Source of the DNA: Phytobacter palmae
GTDB lineage: Bacteria > Pseudomonadota > Gammaproteobacteria > Enterobacterales > Enterobacteriaceae
Length of the DNA: 64,000 bases
Direction: 5' to 3'
Assembly: GCA_900112785.1 (NCBI GenBank)
Contig: FONB01000010.1
Location: 124,001-188,000, forward strand
Below, piece by piece: positions 37,852 through 48,510 of the stretch. Both the position numbers and the translations under genes were made by a program. Position 1 is the stretch's first letter. Every line of letters begins with the position of its first letter. The notes beneath the pieces are model-generated. The model was not told the DNA's origin, made no database searches, and saw only the letters and a program-made list of their open reading frames with translations.

Positions 37852-38487
37852 TCAGAGTTCAGTTTTGCTCTCGAATTCGCACAAATCTTCAATAATGCAG
37901 GAGCCGCAGCGTGGCTTACGGGCGATGCAGGTATAGCGGCCATGCAAAATCAGCCAGTGATGGCAATCGACCTTAAACTCCGCCGGGACAACGCTCAGCA
38001 GCTTCTCTTCAACCTGCTCAACGTTTTTCCCCGGCGCGAAGTGGGTGCGGTTACAGACGCGAAAAATATGCGTATCAACCGCGATGGTCGGCCAGCCAAA
38101 CGCCGTATTCAGTACCACATTCGCCGTTTTACGCCCCACACCGGGTAGCGCTTCCAGCGCCGCACGATCTTCCGGCACCTCGCCGCCGTGTTTTTCTACC
38201 AGAATACGGCAGGTCTTAATGACGTTTTCCGCTTTGGTATTAAACAGGCCAATGGTCTTAATGTAGGATTTAACGCCTTCAACGCCCAGCTCCAGCATGG
38301 CGCGTGGGGTATTAGCAACGGGATAGAGCAGGGCAGTTGCCTTATTCACGCTGACATCTGTTGCCTGCGCAGAGAGCAGTACCGCAATCAGCAATTCAAA
38401 GGGTGAGTTGAAGTTTAGCTCTGTCGTCGGGTGCGGGTTTGCATCCCGCAGGCGGGTGAGGATCTCCCGCCGCTTTGTTTTGTTCAT
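37852..38487 (-). CDS. nth: Endonuclease III
   Basis: DNA glycosylase/AP lyase that removes oxidised pyrimidines. At 211 aa it has the E. coli length. The helix-hairpin-helix LPGVGRKTANVVLN carries catalytic Lys120 and is followed by VDTHIFRVCN with catalytic Asp138. The [4Fe-4S] cluster cysteines are in CIARKPRCGSCIIEDLC. It overlaps the end of rsxE by one base, as the last gene of the rsx operon. Confidence 0.98.
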   Translation of the reverse strand: MNKTKRREILTRLRDANPHPTTELNFNSPFELLIAVLLSAQATDVSVNKATALLYPVANTPRAMLELGVEGVKSYIKTIGLFNTKAENVIKTCRILVEKHGGEVPEDRAALEALPGVGRKTANVVLNTAFGWPTIAVDTHIFRVCNRTHFAPGKNVEQVEEKLLSVVPAEFKVDCHHWLILHGRYTCIARKPRCGSCIIEDLCEFESKTEL

Positions 38488-39179
38488 CAGGCCTTCCCGG
38501 GCACCGTGTTGGCAGTTTCGTCGGCAATGGTCGCAGCGCGACGTTTCTTCGTTCTCTCGTCAATCAGATACTTAATAGCCAGCAACATGCCAAGGCCGAT
38601 AAATGCCCCCGGCGGCAGCATCGCGAGCAGGAAAGAGGAGTCGGTATGGAACACTTCAATGCGTAAGGCTTTCGCCCAGTTACCGAGTAAGCCATCCGCG
38701 CCATCAAATAAGGTTCCGTTACCGAGGATTTCACGGATCGACCCCAGTGTAAACATGGTGCAGGTAGCCCCCATGCCGATGGAAAAACCGTCAAGGGCGG
38801 ACAATCCCGGGCTTTTTTTGGCTGCAAATGCTTCCGCACGTCCCACCACGATACAGTTGGTGACAATCAATGGAATGAAAATTCCGAGTGACTGATACAA
38901 ACCGTAGGCGTAAGCATTAATCAGCATCTGTACGATGCTCACGACGGAGGCGATGATCATCACGTAAATAGGGATTCGGATTTCAGATGGTGTCCAGTGG
39001 CGTACCAGTGAAATCGTAAAGTTGGTCAGTGTCAGCACAAGCGTAGTAGCAAGGCCGAGGCCCAGCGCGTTGGTTGCCGTGGAGGTCACGGCCAGCAGTG
39101 GGCACATGCCTAATAACTGAACCAATGCGGAGTTATTCTTCCACAGCCCCTGGACAATAATGTCTTTAATTTCGCTCAT
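38487..39179 (-). CDS. rsxE: RsxE, membrane subunit of the Rsx/Rnf complex
   Basis: A 230-aa integral membrane protein of the NqrDE/RnfAE family with about six helices. The pair RsxA-RsxE forms the membrane core with half-channel motifs ([11 protein letters not shown] near 23). Rsx transfers electrons, probably from NAD(P)H, to keep the SoxR [2Fe-2S] cluster reduced and so turn off the superoxide response. Its ATG is 2 bases from the rsxG stop; it overlaps nth by one base. Confidence 0.95.
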   Translation of the reverse strand: MSEIKDIIVQGLWKNNSALVQLLGMCPLLAVTSTATNALGLGLATTLVLTLTNFTISLVRHWTPSEIRIPIYVMIIASVVSIVQMLINAYAYGLYQSLGIFIPLIVTNCIVVGRAEAFAAKKSPGLSALDGFSIGMGATCTMFTLGSIREILGNGTLFDGADGLLGNWAKALRIEVFHTDSSFLLAMLPPGAFIGLGMLLAIKYLIDERTKKRRAATIADETANTVPGKA

Positions 39180-39181
39180 GT

Positions 39182-39802
39182 TTACTCTCCACAGCCCGGT
39201 AAACCAGAAAGTTGCCCGGGAAGCGTTGATGCGTACAATCCGGCGCGCTTAACTGCATTAACCACCGCTCGTGGAGTAATGGTCGCACCGGTAAACTGAT
39301 CAAAGTCGCCACCGTCTTTTTTAACTGCCCAGTGTGGATCGCTGGCCCCTGCGATTTTCTTGCCTGCAAAATGGGTGATCCAGTCAGAAATACGCAGTTC
39401 TATTTTATCACCCAGTCCTGGGGTTTCGTGATGTTCGGTAACGCGCGTGCCGAGAATCGTACCGTTAAAATCGGCGCCTACCAGCAGTTGAATTACCCCG
39501 GAGTAGCCGTCGGGTGCGGTCGCTTCAATAACCGCAGCGACCGGCGTATCGTCCTTACGGGCAATATAGACTTTATGTTTGCCTTTCCCCAGAGCCGGTG
39601 CATCGACGATGTAACAGCTTTCCTGCAAGGCGTTATTATAGATGTCGCCGGGCAACACCTGGCCAAATAATGCCTTTTGCTGCTCTACCGCCTGATCGGC
39701 AATGGTCGATTTAGTCAACAGGTGAATGGCTGCCGTCATTCCGGTTGAGGCCGCCGCGAACAGCGTCAACGTCATGCCGTATTTACGCATGGTATCTAGC
39801 AT
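39182..39802 (-). CDS. rsxG: RsxG, FMN-bearing subunit of the Rsx complex
   Basis: A 206-aa protein with one N-terminal membrane helix (about 10-30) and an FMN-binding periplasmic domain. FMN is bound covalently to the threonine of the S/TGAT motif, here [14 protein letters not shown] near 178. It is encoded between rsxD and rsxE with gaps of 9 and 2 bases, as usual in the operon. Confidence 0.95.
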   Translation of the reverse strand: MLDTMRKYGMTLTLFAAASTGMTAAIHLLTKSTIADQAVEQQKALFGQVLPGDIYNNALQESCYIVDAPALGKGKHKVYIARKDDTPVAAVIEATAPDGYSGVIQLLVGADFNGTILGTRVTEHHETPGLGDKIELRISDWITHFAGKKIAGASDPHWAVKKDGGDFDQFTGATITPRAVVNAVKRAGLYASTLPGQLSGLPGCGE

Positions 39803-39811
39803 GGCGACTCC

Positions 39812-40864
39812 TTAACGATGGCCGTACACGCGTGGGCGTGTGAAGTAATCAATTAATGGCACGGTAATATTTGCCAGTAGTACGGCGAACGCTACGCCAT
39901 CCGGATAACCGCCAAAGCTACGGATAAGCCAGACCAGCAATCCCGCAAGGGCACCGAAAATCAGACGGCCTTTATTGGTGGTGGAGGCGGTCACCGGGTC
40001 AGTCAGAATAAAAAACGCCCCTAACATAGTGGCACCAGAGAACAGATGCAGTTGCGGCGACGCCAGGCTTTGCGGTGAGAAAATCCAGCCCAGGGTTGAA
40101 CATACCGTCAGCGAAACCAGAAAAGCTACCGGGATATGCCAGCGAATAGTTTTCTGCCACAGCAGGAAGATACCGCCCAGCAGATAACCCAGATTAACCC
40201 ATTGCCACCCTGCACCCGCCAGCACGCCACTGTAAATCGACGATTTGAGGATCTCATTGACCGGGTGCCCGGCATCAAGCGAGGTTTTGAAGGTATCGAG
40301 CGGCGTTGCCTGGCTGATGCCATCAATCCCCATCCGCAGGCTATCCATCGTGTGTCCGGTGTCGGCATGTCCGGTGAAGATGATTTGTACGGCATCCATG
40401 AGGCCAGGAACCGTTTTGGCTATCTCAAAAGGCGGTAACCAACTGGTCATCTGTACCGGGAAGGAAATCAGCAGGACTACGTAACCGATCATTGCCGGGT
40501 TAAACGGGTTATGCCCAAGACCGCCGTAGAGTTGCTTGGCAATAATGACCGCGAATACCGTCCCCAGAACCACCATCCACCAGGGGGTAAATGGCGGAAT
40601 GCTGACCGCCAGCAGTAACCCCGTCAGCAGGGCGGAGTTGTCTGCGAGGATGGCCCCAACATGCTGTTTACGCAACCGCAATACCAGGGCTTCCGCCGCC
40701 AGCGCACTCGTGCAGGCAAGGATAATCTGCAGTAGTGTTCCCCAGCCGAAGAACCAGAGTTGTGCTGCGATACCGGGCACAGTCGCAAGCACGACCAGTA
40801 GCATGATGCGCGATGTCTGCCGCTGATTATGGGTATAAGGGGAACTGGCAATTCTGAAAACCAT
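39812..40864 (-). CDS. rsxD: RsxD, membrane subunit of the Rsx complex
   Basis: A 350-aa NqrB/RnfD-family membrane protein with about ten helices. The covalent-FMN threonine is likely in [13 protein letters not shown] near residue 187 or later in the sequence. It starts directly after rsxC: the rsxC stop and rsxD ATG are adjacent at 40864-40865. It carries riboflavin or FMN in the electron chain. Confidence 0.94.
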   Translation of the reverse strand: MVFRIASSPYTHNQRQTSRIMLLVVLATVPGIAAQLWFFGWGTLLQIILACTSALAAEALVLRLRKQHVGAILADNSALLTGLLLAVSIPPFTPWWMVVLGTVFAVIIAKQLYGGLGHNPFNPAMIGYVVLLISFPVQMTSWLPPFEIAKTVPGLMDAVQIIFTGHADTGHTMDSLRMGIDGISQATPLDTFKTSLDAGHPVNEILKSSIYSGVLAGAGWQWVNLGYLLGGIFLLWQKTIRWHIPVAFLVSLTVCSTLGWIFSPQSLASPQLHLFSGATMLGAFFILTDPVTASTTNKGRLIFGALAGLLVWLIRSFGGYPDGVAFAVLLANITVPLIDYFTRPRVYGHR

Positions 40865-43063
40865 TTAATCCTCGTTAACTGCTTGCTGAGCGGCTTTTTT
40901 TGCCTGAACCCGGGCGATAGCTGCCGCTACTGCCGCCTTTCGGGGGGCATCATTAGCGGCAGGGGCAGGTGTGGCCTGCTGCTGTAATTTTTTCGCTTTT
41001 GCACGGGCGATAGCGGCCTCGACGGCTGCCTTGCGCGGGTCGACAGGTTCGGCGGTAACCGGAGCCTCGACCGGCACAACGACTTCGCTGACGCCCTGCT
41101 GCTGTAATTTTTTCGCTTTAGCTCGGGCGATAGCGGCCTCGACGGCTGCCTTGCGCGGATCAACAGGTTCGGCGGTAACCGGAGCCTCGACCGGCACAAC
41201 GACTTCGCTGACGCCCTGCTGCTGTAATTTTTTCGCTTTAGCTCGGGCGATAGCGGCCTCGACGGCTGCCTTGCGCGGGTCGACAGGTTCGGCGTTAACG
41301 GGCGACGCCTGGGTGTCTGCGGCCGCAGCTTTACGCGCTTTAGCACGCGCAATCGCTGCTTCAACAGCCGCTTTACGCGGATCGACCGCTTCGCCAGCGA
41401 CAACAACTGTGCTTTCCGGCACATCTTGCTGTTGTGCTTTTTCTGCCTGACGTGCGCGTGCCTGCGCTTTACGCGCCTCGCGGGCGGCAATCACATCACT
41501 GTTATCTGGTACGCTCCCTGCCTGCACCACGATAGTCTGCGCCGCAGTGGCCTGTTTTTCCCGTACGCGGGCGAGGGCCGCGTCAATTGCCTGCTGATCT
41601 TTTGCGGCGGGTTGAACGGCCGCTTTTTTATGACGCTCAGCACGTGCGGCTTTTTCCCGCTCCAGACGCGCCTGACGAGCCTCAAAACGCGCCTTAGCTT
41701 CGGCGTTGCGCTTTTCTTCCTGCGCGATAGCGTAAATCTCGGCTTTTTCCTGACGGAAATACTGTACCAGCGGAATATTACTTGGACAGACCCACGCACA
41801 GGCGCCGCACTCAATACAGTCGGACAGGTTGTGCGCAGTGGCTTTGTCATGCTGCTGGCCTTTACTGAACCAGTACAGCTGCTGCGGCAACAGATCCGCC
41901 GGGCAGGCATCAGCACAGGCGCTACAGCGAATACAGCCTTTCTCTTCTTGCTGCTCGCCCATTTCGCTGGCCGAGGGTGCCAACAGACAGTTGGTAATTT
42001 TAACTACCGGGACATCAAGCCAGGGCAGGGTGAAGCCCATCAATGGCCCACCCATGATGACCAGTTGTTCAGCGGACGGGCAAAAGCCGGCATGTTCGAG
42101 CAAATGACGCACCGGCGTTCCCAGCCGTGCCCAGACGTTTCCTGGCTTGCTGACACTTTCCCCGGTCAATGTCACCACCCGTTCGGTGAGCGGTTCGCCA
42201 TCAATGATGGCGCGCTTAATGGCATAAGCAGTGCCGACGTTTTGCATCAGCACACCAATATCGGATGATCGACCGCCGTGGGGAACCTGCTTGCCGGTCA
42301 GAATTTGCGTCAGTTGTTTTGCACCGCCGGATGGGTATTTGGTCGGGATGACGCGCAACTTGATGTCATGCGAACCAGCCAGCACCGCGCGCAGCATGGA
42401 GATGGCCTGCGGTTTGTTATCTTCAATACCGATCAGCACCTGACGGGGCTGCAGAATATGCATCAGGATGCGCACGCCTTCGACTATCTGCGCGGCGCAA
42501 TCCTGCATCAGACGATCATCTGCGGTGATATAGGGTTCGCACTCGGCGGCATTGATAATCAATGTCTCGATAAGATCGCCGCCACTTTTCAGCTTCGCGC
42601 CGGTCGGGAAACCTGCGCCGCCCAGCCCGGCAACGCCAAACTGGTGAATACGCTCAATAAGTGTGTTGCGATCGCGCGAGCGGTAATCGCTCCAGCCGTC
42701 ACGTTCAATCCAGCGATCCTCGCCATCCGCCTCAATAATGACGCTCAGTTCAGGCAGCGCAGAGGGGTGCGCGGTAGAGTGGGGGGCAATGGCGATGATT
42801 TTTCCGGAGGTGGGGGCGTGAACCGGCAACATGCGCCCGCGGCCACGAGTCAGCGGTTGTCCACGAAGCACGCTATCACCGACGCTAACGCACAGTTCAC
42901 CCTCAGCGCCGATATGCTGTTTTAAAGGGATAACAAAACGCGTCGCCAGGGGCAACTGGCGCAACGGTGTACCATTGGACTGTGTCTTCATCTCCGGCGG
43001 ATGAATACCGCCGTGGAAATCCCACAGTTTGTCTTTGCGAAAAGCAGAAAATAACTTAAGCAT
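40865..43063 (-). CDS. rsxC: RsxC, NADH-side Fe-S subunit of the Rsx complex
   Basis: Peripheral subunit that takes electrons from the pyridine nucleotide. ATG 43063 (MLKLFSAF) gives 732 aa; it overlaps rsxB by 8 bases. The longer frame to 43204 lies inside rsxB and is not used. FMN/NADH region: [13 protein letters not shown] near 135. Two [4Fe-4S] sets, [15 protein letters not shown] and [14 protein letters not shown], lie near 375 and 415. The last 270 residues form a charged Ala/Lys-rich helical tail with repeats ending [17 protein letters not shown]. coli has 740 aa; the repeat number varies. Confidence 0.96.
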   Translation of the reverse strand: MLKLFSAFRKDKLWDFHGGIHPPEMKTQSNGTPLRQLPLATRFVIPLKQHIGAEGELCVSVGDSVLRGQPLTRGRGRMLPVHAPTSGKIIAIAPHSTAHPSALPELSVIIEADGEDRWIERDGWSDYRSRDRNTLIERIHQFGVAGLGGAGFPTGAKLKSGGDLIETLIINAAECEPYITADDRLMQDCAAQIVEGVRILMHILQPRQVLIGIEDNKPQAISMLRAVLAGSHDIKLRVIPTKYPSGGAKQLTQILTGKQVPHGGRSSDIGVLMQNVGTAYAIKRAIIDGEPLTERVVTLTGESVSKPGNVWARLGTPVRHLLEHAGFCPSAEQLVIMGGPLMGFTLPWLDVPVVKITNCLLAPSASEMGEQQEEKGCIRCSACADACPADLLPQQLYWFSKGQQHDKATAHNLSDCIECGACAWVCPSNIPLVQYFRQEKAEIYAIAQEEKRNAEAKARFEARQARLEREKAARAERHKKAAVQPAAKDQQAIDAALARVREKQATAAQTIVVQAGSVPDNSDVIAAREARKAQARARQAEKAQQQDVPESTVVVAGEAVDPRKAAVEAAIARAKARKAAAADTQASPVNAEPVDPRKAAVEAAIARAKAKKLQQQGVSEVVVPVEAPVTAEPVDPRKAAVEAAIARAKAKKLQQQGVSEVVVPVEAPVTAEPVDPRKAAVEAAIARAKAKKLQQQATPAPAANDAPRKAAVAAAIARVQAKKAAQQAVNED
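40981..41296 (-). repeat. Tandem 120-bp repeat in the rsxC tail
   Basis: Two full 120-bp units (40981-41100 and 41101-41220) differ at four positions, and a third is identical for its first 75 bases (41221-41295) before drifting. Each unit encodes 40 residues built on [18 protein letters not shown]. The near-identity in DNA, not just protein, points to recent duplication or gene conversion. Confidence 0.9.
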
Positions 43064-43634
43064 GTTGTTCCACGGAAATGTTGCGCACGGGAATGGTCTG
43101 CAGGTCCCATTTCCAGCTGGCGGTGGTCGTTTCCACCGGACGCAGTTCAATACACTGCGTCGGGCACGGATCCACACAGAGGTTACAGCCGGTACAAAGG
43201 TCACTCATTACCGTGTGCATGGCGCGGGTCGCGCCGACAATGGCGTCGACAGGACAGGCCTGAATACATTTGGTGCAGCCGATGCAGTTCGCTTCATCAA
43301 TAATGGCGAGCATGCGTACCGGTTCCGACACGACTACATCACCGTCAATGGGCTGCGGCTCCACATTTAACATTTCGGCGATTTTCAGCATCACCGCTTC
43401 TCCGCCGGGTGCGCAGCGGTTAATTTTCTCGCCCTGCAGGCCGACGGCCTCAGCATAGGGGCGACACCCCGGATAGCCGCACTGCCCACACTGGCTCTGC
43501 GGCAAGAGATCGTCAATTTTCTCGACGACGGGATCGTCTTCCACCGCGAAACGACGCGAGGCATATCCCAGTACGACACCAAACAACAACCCGAGTACGC
43601 TCAGGGCCGCGATGGCAATCCAGATTGCATTCAT
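43056..43634 (-). CDS. rsxB: RsxB, multi-cluster ferredoxin subunit of the Rsx complex
   Basis: A 192-aa protein with one N-terminal membrane helix (5-25), then a four-cysteine cluster domain CGQCGYPGC...C near 49-75, and two ferredoxin-type [4Fe-4S] motifs, [12 protein letters not shown] near 117 and [12 protein letters not shown] near 147. It ferries electrons in the Rsx chain. It meets rsxA at a single-base overlap (43634) and overlaps rsxC by 8 bases. Confidence 0.96.
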   Translation of the reverse strand: MNAIWIAIAALSVLGLLFGVVLGYASRRFAVEDDPVVEKIDDLLPQSQCGQCGYPGCRPYAEAVGLQGEKINRCAPGGEAVMLKIAEMLNVEPQPIDGDVVVSEPVRMLAIIDEANCIGCTKCIQACPVDAIVGATRAMHTVMSDLCTGCNLCVDPCPTQCIELRPVETTTASWKWDLQTIPVRNISVEQHA

Positions 43635-44215
43635 TACAACTTCACCAGACCACTAAAGCCCATAAAGGCCAGAGACATCAAACCGGCGGTAATGAGAGCA
43701 ATGGCATTACCGCGAAACGGTGCTGGCACATCAGCGACGACAAGACGCTCACGGATGGCGGCAAACAGCACCATGACCAGCGAAAATCCGACGGCGGCGG
43801 AAAATCCGTACAGCGCGGATTGCAGGAAATTATGCCCGAGGTTGATATTCAGTAATGGCACGCCCAGCACCGCACAATTGGTGGTGATAAGCGGCAGAAA
43901 AATCCCCAGCAGGCGATACAGCGCCGGGCTGGTTTTGCGCACCACCATTTCGGTGAACTGCACCACCACGGCAATGACCAGAATAAATGCCAGCGTACGC
44001 AGATAGATGAGATCCAGCGGAATGAGCAGCCAGGTGTCGATAATCCATGCGCAGATAGACGCCAGCGTGATAACGAAGGTTGTCGCAAGACCCATACCCA
44101 TTGCGGCTTCGAGTTTTTTCGAAACCCCCATAAACGGGCACAGGCCAAGAAATTTCACCAGTACGAAATTATTGACCAGAACGGTTCCGATAAATAGCAG
44201 CAGATAGTCTGTCAT
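43634..44215 (-). CDS. rsxA: RsxA, membrane subunit of the Rsx complex
   Basis: A 193-aa NqrDE/RnfAE protein with six helices, partner of RsxE. It begins [16 protein letters not shown] and has the half-site motif [12 protein letters not shown] near 24. It is the first gene of rsxABCDGE-nth. The promoter must lie in the 77-base gap after ydgK, which itself is leftward, so the operon may extend to ydgK. Confidence 0.96.
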   Translation of the reverse strand: MTDYLLLFIGTVLVNNFVLVKFLGLCPFMGVSKKLEAAMGMGLATTFVITLASICAWIIDTWLLIPLDLIYLRTLAFILVIAVVVQFTEMVVRKTSPALYRLLGIFLPLITTNCAVLGVPLLNINLGHNFLQSALYGFSAAVGFSLVMVLFAAIRERLVVADVPAPFRGNAIALITAGLMSLAFMGFSGLVKL

Positions 44216-44292
44216 TATTTGGCCTGAAATAAAAAAAGCCGCCTATTATCGGTCAAACAGCACCGGGCGACAACAGGGTAACTGTAAGGTTA

Positions 44293-44730
44293 TTACGGGT
44301 TCACAAAGGTCGCTTTGACCCGCTGCGATCGCTTGAAATAGGGCACAATCAACGCGGCTGCGAGTAACGCCGATAAAAGTCCGCGTACTGCCACATCGTC
44401 AGAAACGGGGGAGAAGGCAAAAGCTTTCAGCGCCAGCAGCACGCTAATCAGTAACCAGATAATCATATGTTTCAGGACGCTACGGCGGCGTTTAAAAAAG
44501 GCGATAATCAGCCATAGCGTGTAATACCAGACGCCTGCGGCGAAGGCAAACGAGACAAACCACGTCAACAGTTCCGCCAGTGGCCGCACGCCGATGGCGG
44601 CAATGACCAGCGGAACCTGTGTTTTAGCGACATCCAGGAGCCGTAACGTCTGGCCCAACAAAGCGACCAGCAACCAGGCTAAAGGCGCAAGAAGCCAGCC
44701 TCCGATTCTCTCTGCAGGTGTCGTTATCAT
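44293..44730 (-). CDS. ydgK: Inner-membrane protein YdgK
   Basis: A 145-aa protein of unknown function with four hydrophobic helices (about 12-28, 36-62, 66-84 and 90-130) and a basic loop FFKRRRSVLKH. It matches E. coli YdgK in length and place, between cnu and rsxA. It may be co-transcribed with rsx. Confidence 0.9.
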   Translation of the reverse strand: MITTPAERIGGWLLAPLAWLLVALLGQTLRLLDVAKTQVPLVIAAIGVRPLAELLTWFVSFAFAAGVWYYTLWLIIAFFKRRRSVLKHMIIWLLISVLLALKAFAFSPVSDDVAVRGLLSALLAAALIVPYFKRSQRVKATFVNP

Positions 44731-44804
44731 GCTTATTCCTCGTTGGCGGTCACTGATTTATCGGCCGGGGAGTATAAAGCATTATGCGCCGGATGCCAGT
44801 AGCG

Positions 44805-45020
44805 TTATTGCACGTAATGCCATACGGACTTAGGCACCCGGCCAATGTCGAACAAGCGGCCACCCGATACCAGCTCAGCGCGACGATGATCGGCGGCGCG
44901 ATACATGTTAATGATTTCTTCGTTGTCGGTCAGAGTGTAGTTAAGGTGATCAAACAATTTTTCCAGACTTTCAAGTGAACTGATTTTGCGAAATTTTAAT
45001 AAATAATCCTGAACGGTCAT
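44805..45020 (-). CDS. cnu: Cnu (YdgT), Hha-family partner of H-NS
   Basis: A 71-aa protein of the Hha/YmoA/Cnu family that binds H-NS and StpA and helps silence horizontally acquired genes; in E. coli it also binds near oriC. ATG 45020 gives [26 protein letters not shown], the true start; the seven-codon extension is not family-like. The motif [13 protein letters not shown] is typical. Together with slyA it puts two silencing-related regulators in this window. Confidence 0.95.
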   Translation of the reverse strand: MTVQDYLLKFRKISSLESLEKLFDHLNYTLTDNEEIINMYRAADHRRAELVSGGRLFDIGRVPKSVWHYVQ

Positions 45021-45155
45021 TTTAAGCGTTATCCATATCATAAAAAGGCATTAATACATTCGCGGGTAATTCGTTCGAATAATAGTCGGGCTTATCAGGA
45101 CGTAAATTGTCTCTGAATGTATTGCCATTAATTTAAGAATTTTCTTTAGGTTAAG

Positions 45156-45176
45156 CGGATGCCAGAACGGCATCCG
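45156..45176. repeat. Short perfect inverted repeat, REP-like
   Basis: CGGATGCC faces GGCATCCG around AGAAC, 84 bases past the blr stop. It looks like half of an enterobacterial REP element (CCGGATGC motif) but is too short to be sure. No T-run, so not a standard terminator. Confidence 0.45.
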
Positions 45177-45259
45177 ACAGGAAGATTAGCGCTCTTCGCT
45201 ACGCCTGGCAATACGCAACGCAGTACCATATTTAGGTATGTCCGCGTTCGCGTCGTATT

Positions 45260-45397
45260 TTATTTTTTCTGCGCGACGATACTCTGTTCCGGCGGCTGGT
45301 AATTATCAATATGACTGGCGAACACCAGCAGAACGGTCGAAACACCCAATACAACCCAGCCTGTTAATTCAATAATCCGATTGATGATAGTGGCCAT
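45260..45397 (-). CDS. blr: Blr, small divisome-associated membrane protein
   Basis: A 45-aa protein with one helix (TGWVVLGVSTVLLVFA) and a periplasmic tail SHIDNYQPPEQSIVAQKK. This matches E. coli Blr, which helps the divisome and affects beta-lactam sensitivity. Here the N-terminus is extended to MATIINRIIEL where E. coli starts at MNR. GGAG lies 10 bases before the ATG. The place, between cnu and ydgJ, is conserved. Confidence 0.93.
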   Translation of the reverse strand: MATIINRIIELTGWVVLGVSTVLLVFASHIDNYQPPEQSIVAQKK

Positions 45398-45611
45398 AAC
45401 GCTACAACTCCCTTAGATCTGGTCTGGGATGTTAACCGGGCAAACAGCGCACGACAAGGGACTGACGCCTGTTTTTAGACAATTCCGTATCATTACCGTG
45501 ATGGCATGAGAAATCACTTTCTCAGGAGAGATTTCTTTAGTGCATACGCCGCAGTTGTCGCTGAAAGAGAGATGGTGTGAAATAGATATTCCAATAATGA
45601 GAGGCCGCTTT

Positions 45612-46652
45612 ATGAATGACAATATCCGTGTCGGACTAATTGGTTACGGCTACGCCAGTAAAACCTTCCATGCACCGTTGATTGATGGCACTCCGGGAAT
45701 GGAGCTGGCGGCAATCTCCAGTAGCGATGCGTCGAAAGTGAAGGCGGACTGGCCGGCAGTGTCGGTCGTATCGGAACCGAAACACTTATTTAATGATCCT
45801 AAGATTGACTTAATTGTTATCCCTACGCCTAACGACACCCATTTCCCGTTGGCTAAAGCCGCACTGGAAGCGGGCAAACATGTTGTCGTCGATAAGCCCT
45901 TTACAGTGACGTTGTCACAGGCAAGGGAACTGGACGCCCTGGCGAAAAGCTGTGGTCGCGTGTTGTCCGTGTTTCATAACCGGCGCTGGGATAGTGACTT
46001 CCTGACGCTAAAAACCTTGCTGGCAGATGGTGCGTTAGGTGAGGTGACCTTTTTCGAATCACACTTCGACCGTTATCGCCCCGAAATTCGCAACCGCTGG
46101 CGTGAACAGGCGGGGCCGGGAAGCGGTATATGGTACGATCTGGCACCGCATCTATTGGATCAAGCCGTAAACCTGTTTGGCCTGCCTGTTTCGCTGACGG
46201 TGGACCTGGCGCAATTACGTCCCGGGGCGCAGGCGACAGATTATTTCCATGCGGTGCTCTCTTACCCGCAGCGCAGGGTCATTCTGCATGGCACCATGTT
46301 GGCCGCGGCGGAATCCGCGCGCTATATCGTCCACGGCACCCGTGGCAGCTATGTGAAATTTGGCCTCGATCCGCAGGAAGAACGCCTGAAATCGGGTGCA
46401 AAACTGCCGCAAGAAGACTGGGGATACGATATGCGTGACGGGGTGCTAACCCGTGTCAATGGCGATGCCCGCATTGAAGAAACCTGGCTCACGGTGCCGG
46501 GCAACTATCCCGCCTACTATGCGGCCATTCGCGATGCGCTAAACGGTGCGGGTGAGAACCCGGTTCCGGCAAGTCAGGCAATCCAGATAATGGAACTGAT
46601 CGAACTGGGGATTGAGTCGGCAAAACATCGCGCGACGCTTAATCTGACCTGA
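45612..46652 (+). CDS. ydgJ: GFO/IDH/MocA-family oxidoreductase YdgJ
   Basis: A 346-aa NAD(P)-dependent sugar-type dehydrogenase. The Rossmann motif is GLIGYGYASKTFHAPLI at 8-24; the lysine of VVDKPFT near 95 and the later SGIWYDLAPHLLDQ (His near 178) are family residues. ATG 45612 (MNDNIRVGLIGYG) is chosen; the longer frame runs upstream past the promoter region. In E. coli it is suggested to act on an inositol-like substrate, not proven. It ends at a terminator shared with add. Confidence 0.94.
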   Translation: MNDNIRVGLIGYGYASKTFHAPLIDGTPGMELAAISSSDASKVKADWPAVSVVSEPKHLFNDPKIDLIVIPTPNDTHFPLAKAALEAGKHVVVDKPFTVTLSQARELDALAKSCGRVLSVFHNRRWDSDFLTLKTLLADGALGEVTFFESHFDRYRPEIRNRWREQAGPGSGIWYDLAPHLLDQAVNLFGLPVSLTVDLAQLRPGAQATDYFHAVLSYPQRRVILHGTMLAAAESARYIVHGTRGSYVKFGLDPQEERLKSGAKLPQEDWGYDMRDGVLTRVNGDARIEETWLTVPGNYPAYYAAIRDALNGAGENPVPASQAIQIMELIELGIESAKHRATLNLT

Positions 46653-46654
46653 AT

Positions 46655-46686
46655 AAAAATGCCGCTCAAGTGAGCGGCATTTTTTT
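46655..46686. terminator. Bidirectional terminator between ydgJ and add
   Basis: TGCCGCTC pairs with GAGCGGCA around AAGT, with five A-T pairs outside it and a T-run on each side. It starts directly after the ydgJ stop; its far end touches the add stop. Confidence 0.9.
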
Positions 46687-47686
46687 ACCCCTGCGAAACT
46701 TTTTCTCTGAGCGCCTGTTTTTCAGCCGCAGAGAGAAACGCGATTTCCAGGCCATTTATCTGCGCCTGGCGGATCTGGTCGCGACTGAGTCCGGCAGCCG
46801 GCGCGGCAGTCTGATACTCATGGCCAATATCCACTCCCTGTACCGCCGGATCGTCCGTGTTAATCGAAGCCAGCACGCCATGCTCCAGGAAAGTTTTCAG
46901 CGGATGTCGTGCCAGCGACGGCACGGTACTGGTCTGAATATTGGACGTCAGACAGGATTCGATACCAATGCGCTGCTCGGCAAGAAAGGCCAGCAGCGCC
47001 GGATCTTCAACCGCTTTCACCCCATGACCAATGCGCTCGGCGCCCAGTTCGCGAATCGCCTGCCAGATGCTTTCAGGCCCGGCCGCCTCGCCCGCATGGA
47101 CGGTGATATGCCAGCCCGCATCGCGTGCACGATTAAAATGAGGCAGGAACAGACTACCAGGAAAGCCCAGTTCATCACCCGCCAGGTCCAGTGCTGTGAT
47201 GCTATCGCGATGTGCCAGTAGGGCTTCAAGCTCCTGCAAACAGGCCGCTTCGCCAAAGGTACGGCTCATAATCCCGATCAGATGCGCTTCAACGCCGAAC
47301 GCCTGGCTGCCTTCGCGCACGCCAGCGATAACCGCTTCGACCACGCCAGCAACAGGCAGATTGTGCGTCATTGCCATGTAGCCTGGGGAGAAACGCAGTT
47401 CAACATAATGCAGACCCTGACGTGAGGCATCTTCCATATTCTCATAAGCCACGCGACGACAGGCATCGAGAGAGGCCAGCACTTTTACCCCCCAGTCAAG
47501 TTTCGCAAGGAAACTCACCAGATCGGGTTCGTTGGCAGTGACCTGTACGTGCGGCAGCAGTGTTTCAAGGGATTGCGCGGGAAGGGTAATATTAAACTCA
47601 CGGCCAAGATCGAGAATGGTTTGTGCCCGAATGTTGCCGTCCAGGTGGCGATGAATATCAGTTAATGGCAGGTTGGTATCAATCAT
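46685..47686 (-). CDS. add: Adenosine deaminase
   Basis: Zinc enzyme converting adenosine and deoxyadenosine to inosine and deoxyinosine. At 333 aa it has the E. coli length. Zinc ligands are in DIHRHLDGN (His12, His14), VHAGEA (near 197; catalytic Glu) and [10 protein letters not shown] (Asp near 278). It supplies purine salvage, in line with punC and purR in the window. In E. coli malYX and the uid genes lie on its other side; here a UspF-like gene does. Confidence 0.97.
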   Translation of the reverse strand: MIDTNLPLTDIHRHLDGNIRAQTILDLGREFNITLPAQSLETLLPHVQVTANEPDLVSFLAKLDWGVKVLASLDACRRVAYENMEDASRQGLHYVELRFSPGYMAMTHNLPVAGVVEAVIAGVREGSQAFGVEAHLIGIMSRTFGEAACLQELEALLAHRDSITALDLAGDELGFPGSLFLPHFNRARDAGWHITVHAGEAAGPESIWQAIRELGAERIGHGVKAVEDPALLAFLAEQRIGIESCLTSNIQTSTVPSLARHPLKTFLEHGVLASINTDDPAVQGVDIGHEYQTAAPAAGLSRDQIRQAQINGLEIAFLSAAEKQALREKVSQG

Positions 47687-47809
47687 GGTCGCACTCTTAT
47701 TTCAGGTAAAGTGCGATACATTATACCACATGCCGACTGCGCATTAGCATTAATGATAATAGATTGAATCTATAATGAAGTTTTCGGTGGGCTGCTGATG
47801 CTTTTTAAT

Positions 47810-47835
47810 CTCCCCCTGCGACGTAACAGGGGGAG
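47810..47835 (-). other. Hairpin between uspF-like gene and add
   Basis: CTCCCCCTG pairs with CAGGGGGAG (9 bp, 8-base loop) 30 bases past the uspF-like stop. On the minus strand it is followed by ATTAAAAAG, not T residues, so it is terminator-like at best. Confidence 0.45.
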
Positions 47836-47864
47836 TGATGCCATTTTATCCTGCGTTCAGACGC

Positions 47865-48299
47865 TTAACGAACAACCAGTACCGGGCATTTTGCGTGCCG
47901 GACCACCGCAGCAGCATTTGAGCCTAACAAATAGGTGGTCATATCCGGTCGGTGTGAAGCGATGATAATGAGATCTGCTTGTACAGAGTCTGCGAGTTTT
48001 AGGATCTGATCCTTTGGCGTCCCGGTAACAGCATGCGTCTGAACTTTTTCCATGGGAATTTTAAACGCTTTGACGATTTCATTCAGTCGCGATAGCGCCT
48101 CTTCCTGCAGGTCTTTTAATTTTGGTAATGCGGCGGAATATGCCAGTCCCAGCGTTGAATAATAAGGATGAGAGGGGATAACCGTCAAAAAATGGACTTT
48201 CGCAATATTGATAACGGCATGCGCCTGAACATACGGGATGACCTGTCGGGTCAGTTCGCTTTCAGAAATATCGATGGGTACTAATATGGAGCGATACAT
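47865..48299 (-). CDS. UspA-family universal stress protein, UspF type
   Basis: A 144-aa protein starting [13 protein letters not shown], with the UspFG-type ATP-binding pattern (P-I-D at 9-11; late [19 protein letters not shown] near 126-144). ATG 48299 has AGGAGGT close upstream; the longer open frame is not used. It is close to E. coli UspF throughout, but UspF proper lies elsewhere in E. coli, so this may be a paralogue or a relocated copy. It fills the spot between ydgA and add. Confidence 0.88.
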   Translation of the reverse strand: MYRSILVPIDISESELTRQVIPYVQAHAVINIAKVHFLTVIPSHPYYSTLGLAYSAALPKLKDLQEEALSRLNEIVKAFKIPMEKVQTHAVTGTPKDQILKLADSVQADLIIIASHRPDMTTYLLGSNAAAVVRHAKCPVLVVR

Positions 48300-48480
48300 A
48301 TAGACCTCCTGTATGATTTCATACAGGTTAAATAGTACGCCATTAGCCATAATAAAAGTGTGTGATTGGTTTCAGTTCCCGGTAAATAACAGGAATTACG
48401 ACTTTTGTCGTAGCGTGGTTTTAATTTTGCCAGTGTAGCGGGGCGTTGCGTAGCGGCAGTTCTGAGGTGTGCTTAAAGCT

Positions 48481-48506
48481 AAAAAAAGCCCCTCGGGAGG
48501 GGCTTT
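48481..48506 (-). terminator. ydgA terminator
   Basis: AAAGCCCC pairs with GGGGCTTT around TCGGGA, followed on the minus strand by TTTT. It lies 5 bases past the ydgA stop. Confidence 0.92.
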
Positions 48507-48510
48507 AAGG

